Shown piece after piece: positions 30,198 through 38,904 of a stretch of DNA of 64,000 nucleotides. The stretch's first letter is position 1. Every line of letters starts with the position of its first letter. The position numbers were made by a program, and so were the translations under genes. The notes under the pieces are model-generated. The model made no database searches, was not told the origin of the DNA, and saw only the letters and a list, made by a program, of their open reading frames with translations. The DNA lies in the NCBI RefSeq assembly GCF_001746755.1, contig NZ_MCGG01000036.1:54384-118383 (forward strand), read 5' to 3'. Source of the stretch: Magnetovibrio blakemorei (lineage in GTDB: Bacteria; Pseudomonadota; Alphaproteobacteria; Rhodospirillales; Magnetovibrionaceae).

Positions 30198-31586
30198 ATG
30201 AAGCCACAAGACATCGCAGAACTTCTCGACGAACCCGCGTGCGGGCACAATCACAAAGAAAAGTCCGGCTGTGCGCGTCCGTCACCGGGTGCGGCGGCGG
30301 GTGGGTGTTCGTTTGACGGCGCGCAAATTGCGCTGCTGCCCATCGCCGACGTCGCGCACATCGTTCATGGCCCCATTGCGTGTGCCGGGTCCAGTTGGGA
30401 CAATCGCGGCACCCGGTCTTCGGGGCCGACGCTCTGGCGGGTCGGCATGACCACCGACTTGACCGAACAAGACGTGATCATGGGCCGCAGCGAAAAGCGT
30501 CTGTTCCATGCCATCAAACAAGCCATCACCGATTACAGCCCGGCGGCGGTGTTTGTCTACAACACCTGCGTTCCGGCCTTGATCGGCGACGATGTCGATG
30601 CGATCTGCAAACAGGCGGAAGAACGCTGGGGTGTGCCCGTTGTGCCTGTTGATGCGGCCGGTTTTTACGGCACCAAAAACCTCGGTAACCGCATTGCCGG
30701 CGAAGCCATGGTGAAGTATGTGATCGGCACCCGCGAACCGGATCCGGTTTCAGACCATCTGAAACGTGAAGGCGTTCAAGTCCACGACATTGCCTTGGTT
30801 GGGGAATACAACATCGCGGGTGAGCTGTGGCATGTGACCCCTTTGTTGGATGAATTGGGCCTGCGGATTCTGGGTTCTTTGTCGGGCGATACCCGCTTTG
30901 GCGACGTGCAAACCATTCACCGCGCCGAAGTCAACATGATGGTCTGTTCCAAGGCCATGATCAACGTGGCGCGCAAGCTGCAAGACAAATACAACACGCC
31001 GTGGTTTGAAGGCAGTTTTTACGGCACTTCGGACATGAACATCGCGCTGCGCAAATTTGCCGAAATCATCAACGACCCCAGTTTGACGGCGCGCACCGAA
31101 GCGCTGATTGCGCGGGAAGAAAAACGTCTCAACGAACGCTTGGAGCCGTGGCGAGATCGCCTCCGCGGCAAACGCGTGTTGCTCTATACTGGCGGCGTGA
31201 AGTCTTGGTCCGTGGTTGCCGCACTGCAGGATTTGGGTCTTGAAGTGGTCGCTACCGGCACCAAAAAATCGACCGAAGAAGACAAAGCGCGCATTCGCGA
31301 CTTGATGGGGGCCGACGCCGTCATGATCGAAGACGGCAATCCCCGCGCCCTGCTGGATACGGTGGCAAACCTGAAGGCCGACATCTTGATTGCCGGGGGG
31401 CGCAACATGTACACGGCCCTCAAAGCCCGCGTGCCGTTTTTGGACATCAATCAAGAACGCGAATTCGCCTATGCCGGATACGCAGGCATGGTCGAGCTGG
31501 CGCGCCAACTGGCCCTGTCGTTGGAAAGTCCGGTGTGGGACGCGGTGCGCAGCCCCGCACCCTGGGCGACAAAGGGGGAGGTTTAA
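30198..31586 (+). CDS. nifE: FeMo-co scaffold protein NifE
   Basis: With NifN forms the scaffold on which NifB-co matures to FeMo-co. The 462-residue product is a NifD paralogue with cluster cysteines in [32 protein letters not shown] and the early [38 protein letters not shown] is a clear NifE signature. It is 3 bp from nifN. Confidence 0.98.
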   Translation: MKPQDIAELLDEPACGHNHKEKSGCARPSPGAAAGGCSFDGAQIALLPIADVAHIVHGPIACAGSSWDNRGTRSSGPTLWRVGMTTDLTEQDVIMGRSEKRLFHAIKQAITDYSPAAVFVYNTCVPALIGDDVDAICKQAEERWGVPVVPVDAAGFYGTKNLGNRIAGEAMVKYVIGTREPDPVSDHLKREGVQVHDIALVGEYNIAGELWHVTPLLDELGLRILGSLSGDTRFGDVQTIHRAEVNMMVCSKAMINVARKLQDKYNTPWFEGSFYGTSDMNIALRKFAEIINDPSLTARTEALIAREEKRLNERLEPWRDRLRGKRVLLYTGGVKSWSVVAALQDLGLEVVATGTKKSTEEDKARIRDLMGADAVMIEDGNPRALLDTVANLKADILIAGGRNMYTALKARVPFLDINQEREFAYAGYAGMVELARQLALSLESPVWDAVRSPAPWATKGEV

Positions 31587-31589
31587 GTT

Positions 31590-33026
31590 ATGGCTGAGCT
31601 TATCAAACGCGCCAAAGCCCTTTCGGTCAAGCCGCTCAAATCCAGCCAAACCATCGGTGCGGCGTTGGCGTTTTTGGGTCTTAAAAACGCCATCCCCATG
31701 CTGCACGGCTCCCAAGGCTGCACGGCGTTCGGCAAAGTCTTTTTTGTGCGTCACTTTCGCGAACCGATCCCCTTGCAAACGACTGCCATGGATCAGGTTT
31801 CCACGGTGATGGGGTCGCAAGACAATGTGATCGATGGCTTGGCGGCGATTTGCAAAAAATCCAAACCGGCCGTGATCGGTCTGCCGTCCACCGGGCTTTC
31901 GGAAACCCAAGGCGCCGACGTGCGTCTGGCAATCCGTGAATTTCGCACCCAGCATCCCGAATTTGCGGACACGGAGATCGTGCCTGTGGACACCCCCGAT
32001 TTCACTGGATGTCTGGAAACGGGATACGCCAAAGCCGTTGATGAACTCATTTTGGCCCTTGCCGTGCACATGGACGATAAGGACGAGTCTCGTGTCAACA
32101 TCTTGGCGGGTGCACACTTAACACCGGGCGACATCGAAGCGGTCAAAGACATGGTAGAGCTGTTTGGTCTCACCCCGGTCGTGATCCCCGATATTTCCGG
32201 CAGCTTAGACGGTCATTTGGGCGACAAAGATTTTGCCCCGCTCACCACCGGGGGCGCGACGGTAGATGTCATCCGCACTTTGGGCGGGGCCAAGGCCACC
32301 ATCGTCATCGGCGCGGCCTTGAGCCCGGCGGCGGATCGCTTAGGTCAAATAACCGGCGTTCCAGATTACCGCTTTGACCATCTGTTGGGGTTAAAGGCGG
32401 TGGATGCCTTTGTCTTAGTCCTGTCCCAAATCAGCGGCCAAGCGGTACCTGCCAAGTTGGAACGCCAGCGCACCCAGGTGCAAGACGCCATGTTGGATGC
32501 CCACTTCATGATCGGCCAAGCCCGCGTTGCCATCGCGGCGGACCCTGATTTGCTGAAAACCATGATCGATTTTGTCCAAGGCATGGGGGCCGAAGTCGTC
32601 GTCGCCGTTTCGCCTGCGGGGGCGAAGTCGTTGAAAGACTTGCCCGTTCAAAACGTTAAAATTGGCGATCTGGAAGACCTGGAAAAAATGGCCTTCGACG
32701 GGGGTGCGGAACTGGTGATTGGCAATTCGCACTGTGTGCAGTCGGCAGAGGCTCTGGGGGTGCCGGTGTTGCGTGCAGGCTTTCCGCAGTTTGATATCGT
32801 GGGCGGATTTCGCAAAACGTGGATGGGATACGCGGGCACCCGGGATGCCTTGTTTGATGTGGCCAATCTGATGTTGTCCACACACAAGGGTGAAGTGGAA
32901 CCCTATGCGTCCATCTATGCGAACCGGCCCGCTGAGAAAGGGCCTGCTGACAAGGGGCCTGGTGAGAAGGGAGAGGGGAACCATGTCCATCGCGCGACAT
33001 CTTCGGGTTCTGGACTGCGCCACTAA
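31590..33026 (+). CDS. nifN: FeMo-co scaffold protein NifN
   Basis: Partner of NifE and paralogue of NifK. The 478-residue product has KSSQTIGAALAFLGL, MLHGSQGCTAFGKVFFVRHF and the NifN signature LPSTGLSETQGADV. The C-terminus carries a short charged repeat (AEKGPADKGPGEKGEG), a low-complexity tail unlikely to be part of the fold. The stop overlaps the Shine-Dalgarno of nifX. Confidence 0.97.
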   Translation: MAELIKRAKALSVKPLKSSQTIGAALAFLGLKNAIPMLHGSQGCTAFGKVFFVRHFREPIPLQTTAMDQVSTVMGSQDNVIDGLAAICKKSKPAVIGLPSTGLSETQGADVRLAIREFRTQHPEFADTEIVPVDTPDFTGCLETGYAKAVDELILALAVHMDDKDESRVNILAGAHLTPGDIEAVKDMVELFGLTPVVIPDISGSLDGHLGDKDFAPLTTGGATVDVIRTLGGAKATIVIGAALSPAADRLGQITGVPDYRFDHLLGLKAVDAFVLVLSQISGQAVPAKLERQRTQVQDAMLDAHFMIGQARVAIAADPDLLKTMIDFVQGMGAEVVVAVSPAGAKSLKDLPVQNVKIGDLEDLEKMAFDGGAELVIGNSHCVQSAEALGVPVLRAGFPQFDIVGGFRKTWMGYAGTRDALFDVANLMLSTHKGEVEPYASIYANRPAEKGPADKGPGEKGEGNHVHRATSSGSGLRH

Positions 33027-33036
33027 GGAGAACGCC

Positions 33037-33462
33037 ATGCCCAATGGAATCAAAGTTGCCTTTGCCTCGACCGACATGCGCCATGTGGATCAGCATTTTG
33101 GATCGGCCAAGTCTTTTGTGATGTACGAGGTTGATCCCGAAAATGCCACCATGACCGACGCGGTTGAATTCGGCGCCTTGGATCAAGACGGCAACGAAGA
33201 CAAGCTGGATGCCAAAATTCAAGCCCTGTCCTCGTGCGCCGCTGTTTATGTGCAAGCTATCGGCGGGTCCGCCATTACCAAGCTGGCGCGCATTGGTGTG
33301 CAGCCAATGAAGGTTCAGCCGGGCAGTCCCATTTCGCAATTGGTCGCGGAACTGCAAGCCCAATTGCGTGCTGGCCCGACGGCATGGATAGCGCGCGCTT
33401 TGCAAGGGGAAAAAACCGGTGAGCGCTTCGATGGTATGGAGGCGGAAGGTTGGAATGAATAG
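33037..33462 (+). CDS. nifX: FeMo-co carrier NifX
   Basis: A 141-residue NifX that binds NifB-co and cofactor intermediates between NifB and NifEN. It starts MPNGIKVAFASTDMRHVDQHFGSAKSF, shown here only to place the HFG motif near residue 21. AAVYVQAIGGSAITKLARIG follows. I chose the ATG at 33037 because AAGGAG lies 7 bp upstream; an in-frame ATG at 32983 overlaps nifN. Confidence 0.95.
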   Translation: MPNGIKVAFASTDMRHVDQHFGSAKSFVMYEVDPENATMTDAVEFGALDQDGNEDKLDAKIQALSSCAAVYVQAIGGSAITKLARIGVQPMKVQPGSPISQLVAELQAQLRAGPTAWIARALQGEKTGERFDGMEAEGWNE

Positions 33463-33928
33463 CCCCGCACACAGCACGGTTCCCCTCACCGGAAACCCTC
33501 AAAACACCACCGTCAGCGGACGGGTGGTGTCTGGGGCGGGCGGCCAACTGTTTGTCGATGTGCCGCGTCGATCAGCGTGCAAAAGCTGCTCCAAGGAAAG
33601 CGGCTGCGGGATGTCGGTGCTGGGGGGCTTGAGCGTGTCGCAAAGTTTGCGCTTTGAAATGCAAGGCGGCGTGGAGGCGACGCCCGGTGAAACGGTGCAG
33701 TTGAGCTGCTCGCACGATGGTTTGGTGAAGGCCGCGCTGATGGCCTACTTGCCCCCTGTATTGGGTTTGGTGGCGGGCAGCGTCGCAACGTCGCTCAGTG
33801 GTTTTGGCGATGGCCTGCAAGCGCTGGGCGCGCTGGTCGGGTTGGGCCTTGGATTGATTTTAACACGGGCACTCGCCGTTCATGGCGGCTTGCCTCAAAT
33901 GCATATACACGAAGGAAAAAACTCATGA
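33455..33928 (+). CDS. RseC/MucC-like membrane protein
   Basis: A 157-residue protein of the RseC/MucC type: a cysteine-rich N-terminal part (SACKSCSKESGCGM near residue 45) followed by two hydrophobic segments (LMAYLPPVLGLVAGSVA and ALGALVGLGLGLIL). In enterobacteria RsxC-type systems, an RseC protein works with the Rnf-related Rsx complex to keep SoxR reduced. Here it overlaps nifX by 8 bp and the nifX-associated gene by 4 bp. A link with Rnf-driven electron flow is plausible but inferred. Confidence 0.8.
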   Translation: MNSPAHSTVPLTGNPQNTTVSGRVVSGAGGQLFVDVPRRSACKSCSKESGCGMSVLGGLSVSQSLRFEMQGGVEATPGETVQLSCSHDGLVKAALMAYLPPVLGLVAGSVATSLSGFGDGLQALGALVGLGLGLILTRALAVHGGLPQMHIHEGKNS

Positions 33929-34395
33929 GCAAAGACCTCGTCATTGATGCGGCCGATCCTGTTTTGAAGTCCGATTTTGTGACGGAAATGACCCGTCAAA
34001 TCCGCGCCATTGATTCCTACGGCGTTTATGACACAGCCACGGACATTGATGTTCTGGACCCGTTGGTTTTAACCAAAGACCGCAAACGCGCCATTCCCAT
34101 AGTGGGCGACCCCGACGAAGAAACCTTGGCCCGGGTCAAAGCCTTTTACAACGCCATCGCCGTGATGACGGAAAAGGAATGCGGCAAGATGGCGGTGCCG
34201 CTGATGCACATTTCTCACGAAGGCTTTGGCCGTGTTTTGATCACGGTGGGCAAGTTGGTGGTGATGGATAAAACCTTGCGCGACGTGCATCGTTTTGGCT
34301 TTGAAAGCCTGTCGAAGATGAAGGACGAAGCCGACAAACTGTTGTCGGTGGCGTTGAACATTGTCGGTAAATACCCGGAAGTTGCCGGTTTGTAA
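33925..34395 (+). CDS. NifX-associated nitrogen fixation protein
   Basis: A 156-residue member of the family that follows nifX in most proteobacterial nif clusters (DUF269). Typical sequence includes FVTEMTRQIRAIDSYGVYD near residue 17 and SHEGFGRVLITVGKLVV near residue 95. Function is not settled. It is coupled to the RseC-like gene by a 4-bp overlap and is followed by the CCE_0567-type gene. Confidence 0.92.
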   Translation: MSKDLVIDAADPVLKSDFVTEMTRQIRAIDSYGVYDTATDIDVLDPLVLTKDRKRAIPIVGDPDEETLARVKAFYNAIAVMTEKECGKMAVPLMHISHEGFGRVLITVGKLVVMDKTLRDVHRFGFESLSKMKDEADKLLSVALNIVGKYPEVAGL

Positions 34396-34409
34396 TCGAG
34401 GATTTTAAC

Positions 34410-34619
34410 ATGACGGACGATGAATTGAAGGCTCTGCAAAAAGCAGAACGCAAAGCAAAACGGATTGCTTCAGAAATGGCGATGGAATTGCACGATTTGA
34501 TCGAAGATCGTTTGCCCGCCGCCTTTGAAGACATTCCCAAAATATCCCAAGACACCTATGACGCCTGCAAGGCCTGGTCCGAGGCCAATGCGGCCCTGAA
34601 GGCTGCCGAGGGCGCTTAA
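34410..34619 (+). CDS. CCE_0567-type small protein
   Basis: A 69-residue, mostly helical protein (MTDDELKALQKAERKAKR at the start) of a small family usually encoded between the nifX-associated gene and the nif ferredoxin. A cyanobacterial relative (CCE_0567) forms a helical hairpin that binds metal. Function in nitrogen fixation is unknown. A single cysteine is present near residue 52. Confidence 0.85.
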   Translation: MTDDELKALQKAERKAKRIASEMAMELHDLIEDRLPAAFEDIPKISQDTYDACKAWSEANAALKAAEGA

Positions 34620-34653
34620 CGCACAACACCCCTGAAATTAAGGAAAACGAGAC

Positions 34654-34968
34654 ATGAGCAACATCACGGGCATCACACGGGGCGGTACGGAATTCACCCC
34701 CGAATTCGTCACCACTTTGGATCAAAGCAAATGTATCGGCTGTGGTCGGTGTTTCAAAAGCTGTTCGCACGACGTGTTTGACTTGGTTGATCGCGATGAT
34801 CTGGATCTTGGCGACGCTGAAGCAGATTGGGATGACGATGACGGCTTCTCCGATGATGCTGCCATGGTTATGACGTTGAAAAACCCCATGGACTGCATCG
34901 GCTGCAAAGCTTGCATCAAGGTGTGCCCCAAGGCGTGCATGAGCCACTCCCCCCAGCCGATGCCTTAA
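34654..34968 (+). CDS. fdxB: Ferredoxin III, nif-specific
   Basis: A 104-residue ferredoxin with cluster motifs CIGCGRCFKSCSHDVF and CIGCKACIKVCPKACM, separated by an acidic insert (DWDDDDGFSDDAAM). That layout is typical of the nif-specific ferredoxin III encoded after nifX in proteobacteria. It starts MSNITGITRGGTEFTPEF. It is probably an electron donor in cofactor maturation. Confidence 0.93.
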   Translation: MSNITGITRGGTEFTPEFVTTLDQSKCIGCGRCFKSCSHDVFDLVDRDDLDLGDAEADWDDDDGFSDDAAMVMTLKNPMDCIGCKACIKVCPKACMSHSPQPMP

Positions 34969-35011
34969 GGTCCGAATATTTTAGCACCCATAACAATAAA
35001 GGAGCGACGGT

Positions 35012-35335
35012 ATGCCCCGTCCCGATAAACACGTTTTTGTCTGCACCCAATCTCGTCCCGCCGGACACCCGCGCGGTTCGTGTTCGCAATTCAATTCCAA
35101 CGACGTCATGGAAGCCTTTATGGCGGCCTTCCAGGAACACGATTTGTGGGGCGTGCACAAAGTGTCGGCGTCCAGCTGTATCGGTCCATGCTTCACGGGT
35201 CCCAGCGTTTTGGTCTATCCCGAAGGCGTGATGTACATCAAAGTGAAGCCCGAAGACGTGACGGAAATTGTTGAAAGTCACTTAAAGGGCGGCCAAGTTG
35301 TTGAGCGTCTCATGGCGCCTGCGGACATCTGGTAG
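35012..35335 (+). CDS. Thioredoxin-like 2Fe-2S ferredoxin (Shethna FeSI type)
   Basis: A 107-residue thioredoxin-fold [2Fe-2S] ferredoxin. The ligands appear as C in KHVFVCTQSRPAGHPRGSC and C-X3-C in SSCIGPCFTGPSVLVYP. Overall it resembles the Azotobacter vinelandii FeSI (Shethna I) ferredoxin, including the end ADIW. It sits downstream of fdxB. The exact role in nitrogen fixation is unclear. Confidence 0.9.
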   Translation: MPRPDKHVFVCTQSRPAGHPRGSCSQFNSNDVMEAFMAAFQEHDLWGVHKVSASSCIGPCFTGPSVLVYPEGVMYIKVKPEDVTEIVESHLKGGQVVERLMAPADIW

Positions 35336-35348
35336 GACGCTTGGTCAC

Positions 35349-35774
35349 ATGACGGCTCCCGCAAGGTTGATCTTGGTGCACAAACAACGCACCAGCGCAC
35401 GCATTCGCTTTTTACGGTTTGCCGACGGCATCGCGGCGCCTCAGCCCTTTCCCAAGCTCGCCCAAGTTTTGGACGATGGCGAGGAGGGCGAAGGCGCAGC
35501 GGTGGTCGCGCACCCCGCCATGTTGGTGAGCCAAGTCGCAAAGCGGTTGGGCCTGAGCCCCGGGGTGATCGAACTGGAAAGCGAATTCAGCGCCTTTGTT
35601 GATACGCCGGACGGCGTGTCGCGGGTCTACTTGGGGCAATTCACGTCGATGGACCCGCCGTTTGAAGTGTCTGAAAAAGCGCACGCAAACTTCATCGCCA
35701 TCACCGAAGCCCGCGACCTGTCTCCCACCGAACTGGAACTGCTGCGCCGGGCGTATGCCTGTATTATGGAATAG
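35349..35774 (+). CDS. Uncharacterised protein ending the nifE operon
   Basis: A 141-residue soluble protein starting MTAPARLILVHKQRTSARI, 13 bp after the FeSI-like gene. It contains no cysteine cluster and no membrane segment; the C-terminal EARDLSPTELELLRRAYACI is helical. I do not recognise a family. Position makes it the last gene of the nifE operon before the inverted, AT-rich methyltransferase gene. An in-frame extension to 35298 overlaps the previous gene. Confidence 0.7.
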   Translation: MTAPARLILVHKQRTSARIRFLRFADGIAAPQPFPKLAQVLDDGEEGEGAAVVAHPAMLVSQVAKRLGLSPGVIELESEFSAFVDTPDGVSRVYLGQFTSMDPPFEVSEKAHANFIAITEARDLSPTELELLRRAYACIME

Positions 35775-35791
35775 ACCCTGACGGGTTGGTC

Positions 35792-37429
35792 TTACACGCT
35801 TAATGATACGGATATGATTTTGGTGTTATGGCTCACGGTGAGTTGAACGTCCTGGGAAGATGATACTGTGATGGGGGCATCCAAATAAAATATAGCCTGC
35901 TCCCAATGATTGTCAGCATTTTGGTCAGCCGCAGTATCAAATATTTGGGTGCCGTCAAGGTGGAGGCGGAACCACAATGCCACGCCATGGCAGACGGCTG
36001 ATTTAAGGGGGCGAACCGCCATTTCTTTTTTGTCGGGTGTGATGGCTTTCCCCATAAAGTCAATATCGAATATTGCCAATTCTTCAGATATGAACTCATA
36101 TGCATAATCGTTTAGACACAGTTGATCATAAGGTCGTGCAAGGTCGTTAAACGGCGACAAATCAAAACCAGAAACGATTCCGACTCTCCCTCTTTTGTAA
36201 ATTTCCATACTTTCGAATAAGGCGCAAAACACTTGGGCGCTTTGCGGGATGATGACCGCATCATCAGTCAATAAATTAGCCCGTGCATGCTTGATGCTTT
36301 CAACAGCATTTTCTCCCAGCAAACCGACGTCAAAGGTTTCTGTGACCAATACATTTGCTTTTTTGGGGATATCCGTTCCAACTTTAAGAGACGTTGAAAC
36401 AGCGTTATGCACCTTAATGATATGGTCAAAACCATTTCGTTTAATGATATTTGTCGCGGCGTGAGCAATTGCGGGAACCATCTCTGCGGCATCAACGCTT
36501 CGCGCACCGCTTCGGGCGGCCATCATTGCCAGCAGTCCAGATCCGGTGCCGATATCAAGAACAATTGAATCAGAATTTATTGTGGACTTGATGGCGTTCT
36601 CATAAGCGATGTTTCGGGGCACATCGTTCATCATGGGGAAGTGCCAGGGGGCCACTTGTCCCGTGATTAATGATTTGTATGCAATTTGCGCATTCTCAAA
36701 ATTTGGCAAAATTTTGAGTGCGCTGAGATAACTGTTTTCAGCATCTTGATTGCGTTTGAGTTTCCGATAAAGATTGCCCAACCCGTAGTGAGCAATTCCA
36801 TGTTGCGGATCAATCGAAAGTGCCTTTTGAAAACAAGAAACCGCCTCGTCTAAATTGCCTTCACTCTCTAACGCAACACCAAGACTATTGTGGGCTTCTG
36901 CAATATTTGGATTGATCGAAATTGCTTTTCTGTAGCAATTGATGGCGTCGTCTAGCTTTCCCTGCTCGCGCAGAACAAGGCCAAGGTTGAGGTGAAGTTC
37001 GGCAATAGACGGGTCAAAAGAAATGGCTTCTTTGTAATGAGAAATAGCGTCGTCGAATCGGCCTTGTTGCTGGTAGACAAATCCTAAGTTGTTATATGCA
37101 GCTACATAGTTTGGATGAATGGATATGGCTTTTTGATAGCATGTAACCGCGTCGTCATATCGATTTAACCCCTGAAAAGTGACGCCTAAATCATAATGCG
37201 CATCAGCATAATCAGGTCTTGCTGCGATGGCTTTGCCGATCAATTCAATCGAAATATCAAGTTTCCCGACCTGACGGGCGAGAATGCCAAGCATGCGCAA
37301 TGCATCGGGCTGATTGGGGGCCTTGGCCAAGACCTCTTCATACAGCCCTTTTGCCTGAGGCAGCTGCCCAGCCATGTGGTGTTGAATGGCTGAATCCAAG
37401 GTTTGTTGAATGTTTGAACTGTGTTGCAT
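35792..37429 (-). CDS. TPR protein with PRMT-like methyltransferase domain
   Basis: A 545-residue protein. Residues about 10-255 are seven or so tetratricopeptide repeats (for example AYNNLGFVYQQQGRFDDAIS). Residues about 262-545 resemble a protein arginine methyltransferase of PRMT7/PRMT9 type: a linker WHFPMMNDVPRNIAYENAI, SAM motif VLDIGTGSGLLAMMAA at 290-305, acidic D/E after strand 2 (VDAAEMVPA), and a double-E-like loop TETFDVGLLGEN with E364 and E373. A sampled 60-base stretch is 38% GC against 58% in nifU. It is inverted within the nif cluster. Substrate unknown. Confidence 0.8.
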   Translation of the reverse strand: MQHSSNIQQTLDSAIQHHMAGQLPQAKGLYEEVLAKAPNQPDALRMLGILARQVGKLDISIELIGKAIAARPDYADAHYDLGVTFQGLNRYDDAVTCYQKAISIHPNYVAAYNNLGFVYQQQGRFDDAISHYKEAISFDPSIAELHLNLGLVLREQGKLDDAINCYRKAISINPNIAEAHNSLGVALESEGNLDEAVSCFQKALSIDPQHGIAHYGLGNLYRKLKRNQDAENSYLSALKILPNFENAQIAYKSLITGQVAPWHFPMMNDVPRNIAYENAIKSTINSDSIVLDIGTGSGLLAMMAARSGARSVDAAEMVPAIAHAATNIIKRNGFDHIIKVHNAVSTSLKVGTDIPKKANVLVTETFDVGLLGENAVESIKHARANLLTDDAVIIPQSAQVFCALFESMEIYKRGRVGIVSGFDLSPFNDLARPYDQLCLNDYAYEFISEELAIFDIDFMGKAITPDKKEMAVRPLKSAVCHGVALWFRLHLDGTQIFDTAADQNADNHWEQAIFYLDAPITVSSSQDVQLTVSHNTKIISVSLSV

Positions 37430-37547
37430 GGCTGAAAGATCCTAATTGTAACCCTTTGTAGCATTGCTGTTTGTTGTATTGCCAATCATTTATCCTGCCA
37501 TAATTGCGTTCGATTGCGTCGTGTGGAAATGGGTTCTGATTCTAAAT

Positions 37548-37563
37548 TGTGAGGTTCCTGACA
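37548..37563. promoter_or_regulatory. NifA upstream activator site for apbE
   Basis: TGT-GAGGTTCCTG-ACA, an exact TGT-N10-ACA site 53 bp before the apbE -24 box. A terminator-like hairpin lies between the two. Confidence 0.75.
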
Positions 37564-37580
37564 GGTTCTGGATCTCGGGA

Positions 37581-37606
37581 AAGCCTGCATTTGCAGGCTT
37601 TTTTGC
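37581..37606 (+). terminator. Orphan rho-independent terminator upstream of apbE
   Basis: AAGCCTGCA and TGCAGGCTT pair perfectly and are followed by a run of T (37599-37604). It reads on the plus strand, yet the nearest plus-strand gene upstream ends at 35774, with the inverted TPR-methyltransferase gene in between. It may be the original end of the nifE operon, or an insulator of the apbE promoter. Confidence 0.8.
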
Positions 37607-37616
37607 GTTTTGGGGT

Positions 37617-37631
37617 TGGCGCATGCTTTGC
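37617..37631 (+). promoter_or_regulatory. Sigma54 promoter of apbE
   Basis: TGGCGC-ATGCT-TTGC, one base from the -24/-12 consensus, 59 bp before the apbE ATG. It has an exact NifA site upstream. Confidence 0.75.
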
Positions 37632-37690
37632 ATGGGGAACAGAGGGACAGGGAACGGAAAAAGTAACGGTTTTGCAAAAGGAGTTTCAAG

Positions 37691-38815
37691 ATGACTTCCT
37701 CACGTCAGCATCTCATCTCGTTTATCCTTCTCGTCATTTTGGTGGCGTTGGCGTCATGCGCCAAGGCTCCGGCTGAATACAAAGAAACCCGCTATATCTT
37801 CGGCACTTTGGTGGAATTCATCATTCGCGGTGTGGATGAAGGTGTTGCCAAACAGGCCGTTGCGGACATTGATCGCGACTTTCAACACATGCACAAAGAC
37901 TGGCATGCGTGGAAGGCGGGTGGAGAATTGGTGGCTTTGAACGCAGCCTTGGCGCATGGCGAAAGTCGCCATGTGTCGCCCTTCGTGTTGCCTTTGTTAA
38001 AGGAAGGGCGGGACTTGGAAGCCAAAAGCGGTGGGCTGTTCAACCCGGCCATTGGCGGTCTGATCGAAATCTGGGGCTTTCATTCCGATGAATTGCCGAC
38101 TGGGAAATTACCGGATTTTGACAAAATTCACGCCCTGGCGGCGCGTCATCCGTCCATGGCGGATCTTAAAATTGAGGACGATCTTGTCAGTTCAACCAAC
38201 CCCACCGTTCAATTTGATTTCGGCGGTTTTGCGAAGGGTGTGGCGTTGGATATGGCGGTGGCCAAGTTGAAAAGCCTGGGCATCAACAATGCCATCGTCA
38301 ACGCGGGCGGCGATCTCAACACCTTGGGCCAAGCGGGAGAGCGGTTGTGGAATGTGGGCATTCGCGATCCGCGTGACTGGGGGGTGATTGCGTCGGTGCA
38401 ACTGATGGGCGGTGAAAATCTCTATACGTCGGGGAATTATGAACGGTTCCGGGAATCGGAAGGCATCCGCTACGCCCACATCATTGATCCGCGCACAGGC
38501 ATGCCGGTAGAACACACGGTTTCGGCCAGCGTCATTCACACCGACGGCGCACTGGCGGATGCGGCGGCAACGGCGTTGATTGTTGCGGGGCCGGAGCATT
38601 GGGTCGAAGTCGCTAAAGCCATGGGCGTTCGCGACGTCATGCTGGTGGACAAACAAGGCACGGTGTACGCCAGCCCCGAGATGTTGGCGCGCGTGGTGTT
38701 CGACACCGACAAAAAACTCACCATCGTGAAAAGCGCGCCGTTGTCGCAGCAAGCCTCCCACACGGTGGTGCAATTGTCAGACTCACGACAAGGCCAGATG
38801 CCCGCAAGGCATTGA
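37691..38815 (+). CDS. apbE: FAD:protein FMN transferase (lipoprotein)
   Basis: Attaches FMN covalently to threonine in S-G-A-T motifs of RnfG and RnfD. The 374-residue product starts with a lipoprotein signal (FILLVILVALASCAK, lipobox LASC). ApbE signatures are seen in KETRYIFGTLVEF, FDFGGFAKGVALDMAV, NAIVNAGGDLNTLG and HIIDPRTGMPVEHTVSASV. AAAGGAG lies upstream. It is alone between a NifA-sigma54 promoter and the iscA-nifU-nifS operon, which points to co-regulation with rnf. Confidence 0.95.
   Translation: MTSSRQHLISFILLVILVALASCAKAPAEYKETRYIFGTLVEFIIRGVDEGVAKQAVADIDRDFQHMHKDWHAWKAGGELVALNAALAHGESRHVSPFVLPLLKEGRDLEAKSGGLFNPAIGGLIEIWGFHSDELPTGKLPDFDKIHALAARHPSMADLKIEDDLVSSTNPTVQFDFGGFAKGVALDMAVAKLKSLGINNAIVNAGGDLNTLGQAGERLWNVGIRDPRDWGVIASVQLMGGENLYTSGNYERFRESEGIRYAHIIDPRTGMPVEHTVSASVIHTDGALADAAATALIVAGPEHWVEVAKAMGVRDVMLVDKQGTVYASPEMLARVVFDTDKKLTIVKSAPLSQQASHTVVQLSDSRQGQMPARH
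38775..38790. promoter_or_regulatory. NifA upstream activator site for iscA-nifUS
   Basis: TGT-CAGACTCACG-ACA, an exact TGT-N10-ACA site inside the 3' end of apbE, 44 bp before the -24 box of the iscA promoter. Confidence 0.8.
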
Positions 38816-38834
38816 GTTTAGGACGTTTATAATC

Positions 38835-38849
38835 TGGCACGGTCGTTGC
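38835..38849 (+). promoter_or_regulatory. Sigma54 promoter of iscA-nifU-nifS
   Basis: TGGCAC-GGTCG-TTGC, exact -24/-12 consensus. The expected transcription start (near 38861) rules out the in-frame ATG at 38857 and supports the start at 38905. Confidence 0.88.
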
Positions 38850-38904
38850 TTCTCTTATGGATAAAAGAAGGCCGTCAAGCGCCACTCAGATCATAGGAGC
38901 CAAC

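Noticed and set aside
30750..32117. 455-residue minus-strand frame over nifE/nifN
   Set aside because: Shadow of two confident genes; sequence has the skewed composition of antisense frames.
38857..38904. Upstream ATG for the IscA gene
   Set aside because: It lies before the expected transcription start and has no ribosome site; AGGAG supports 38905.
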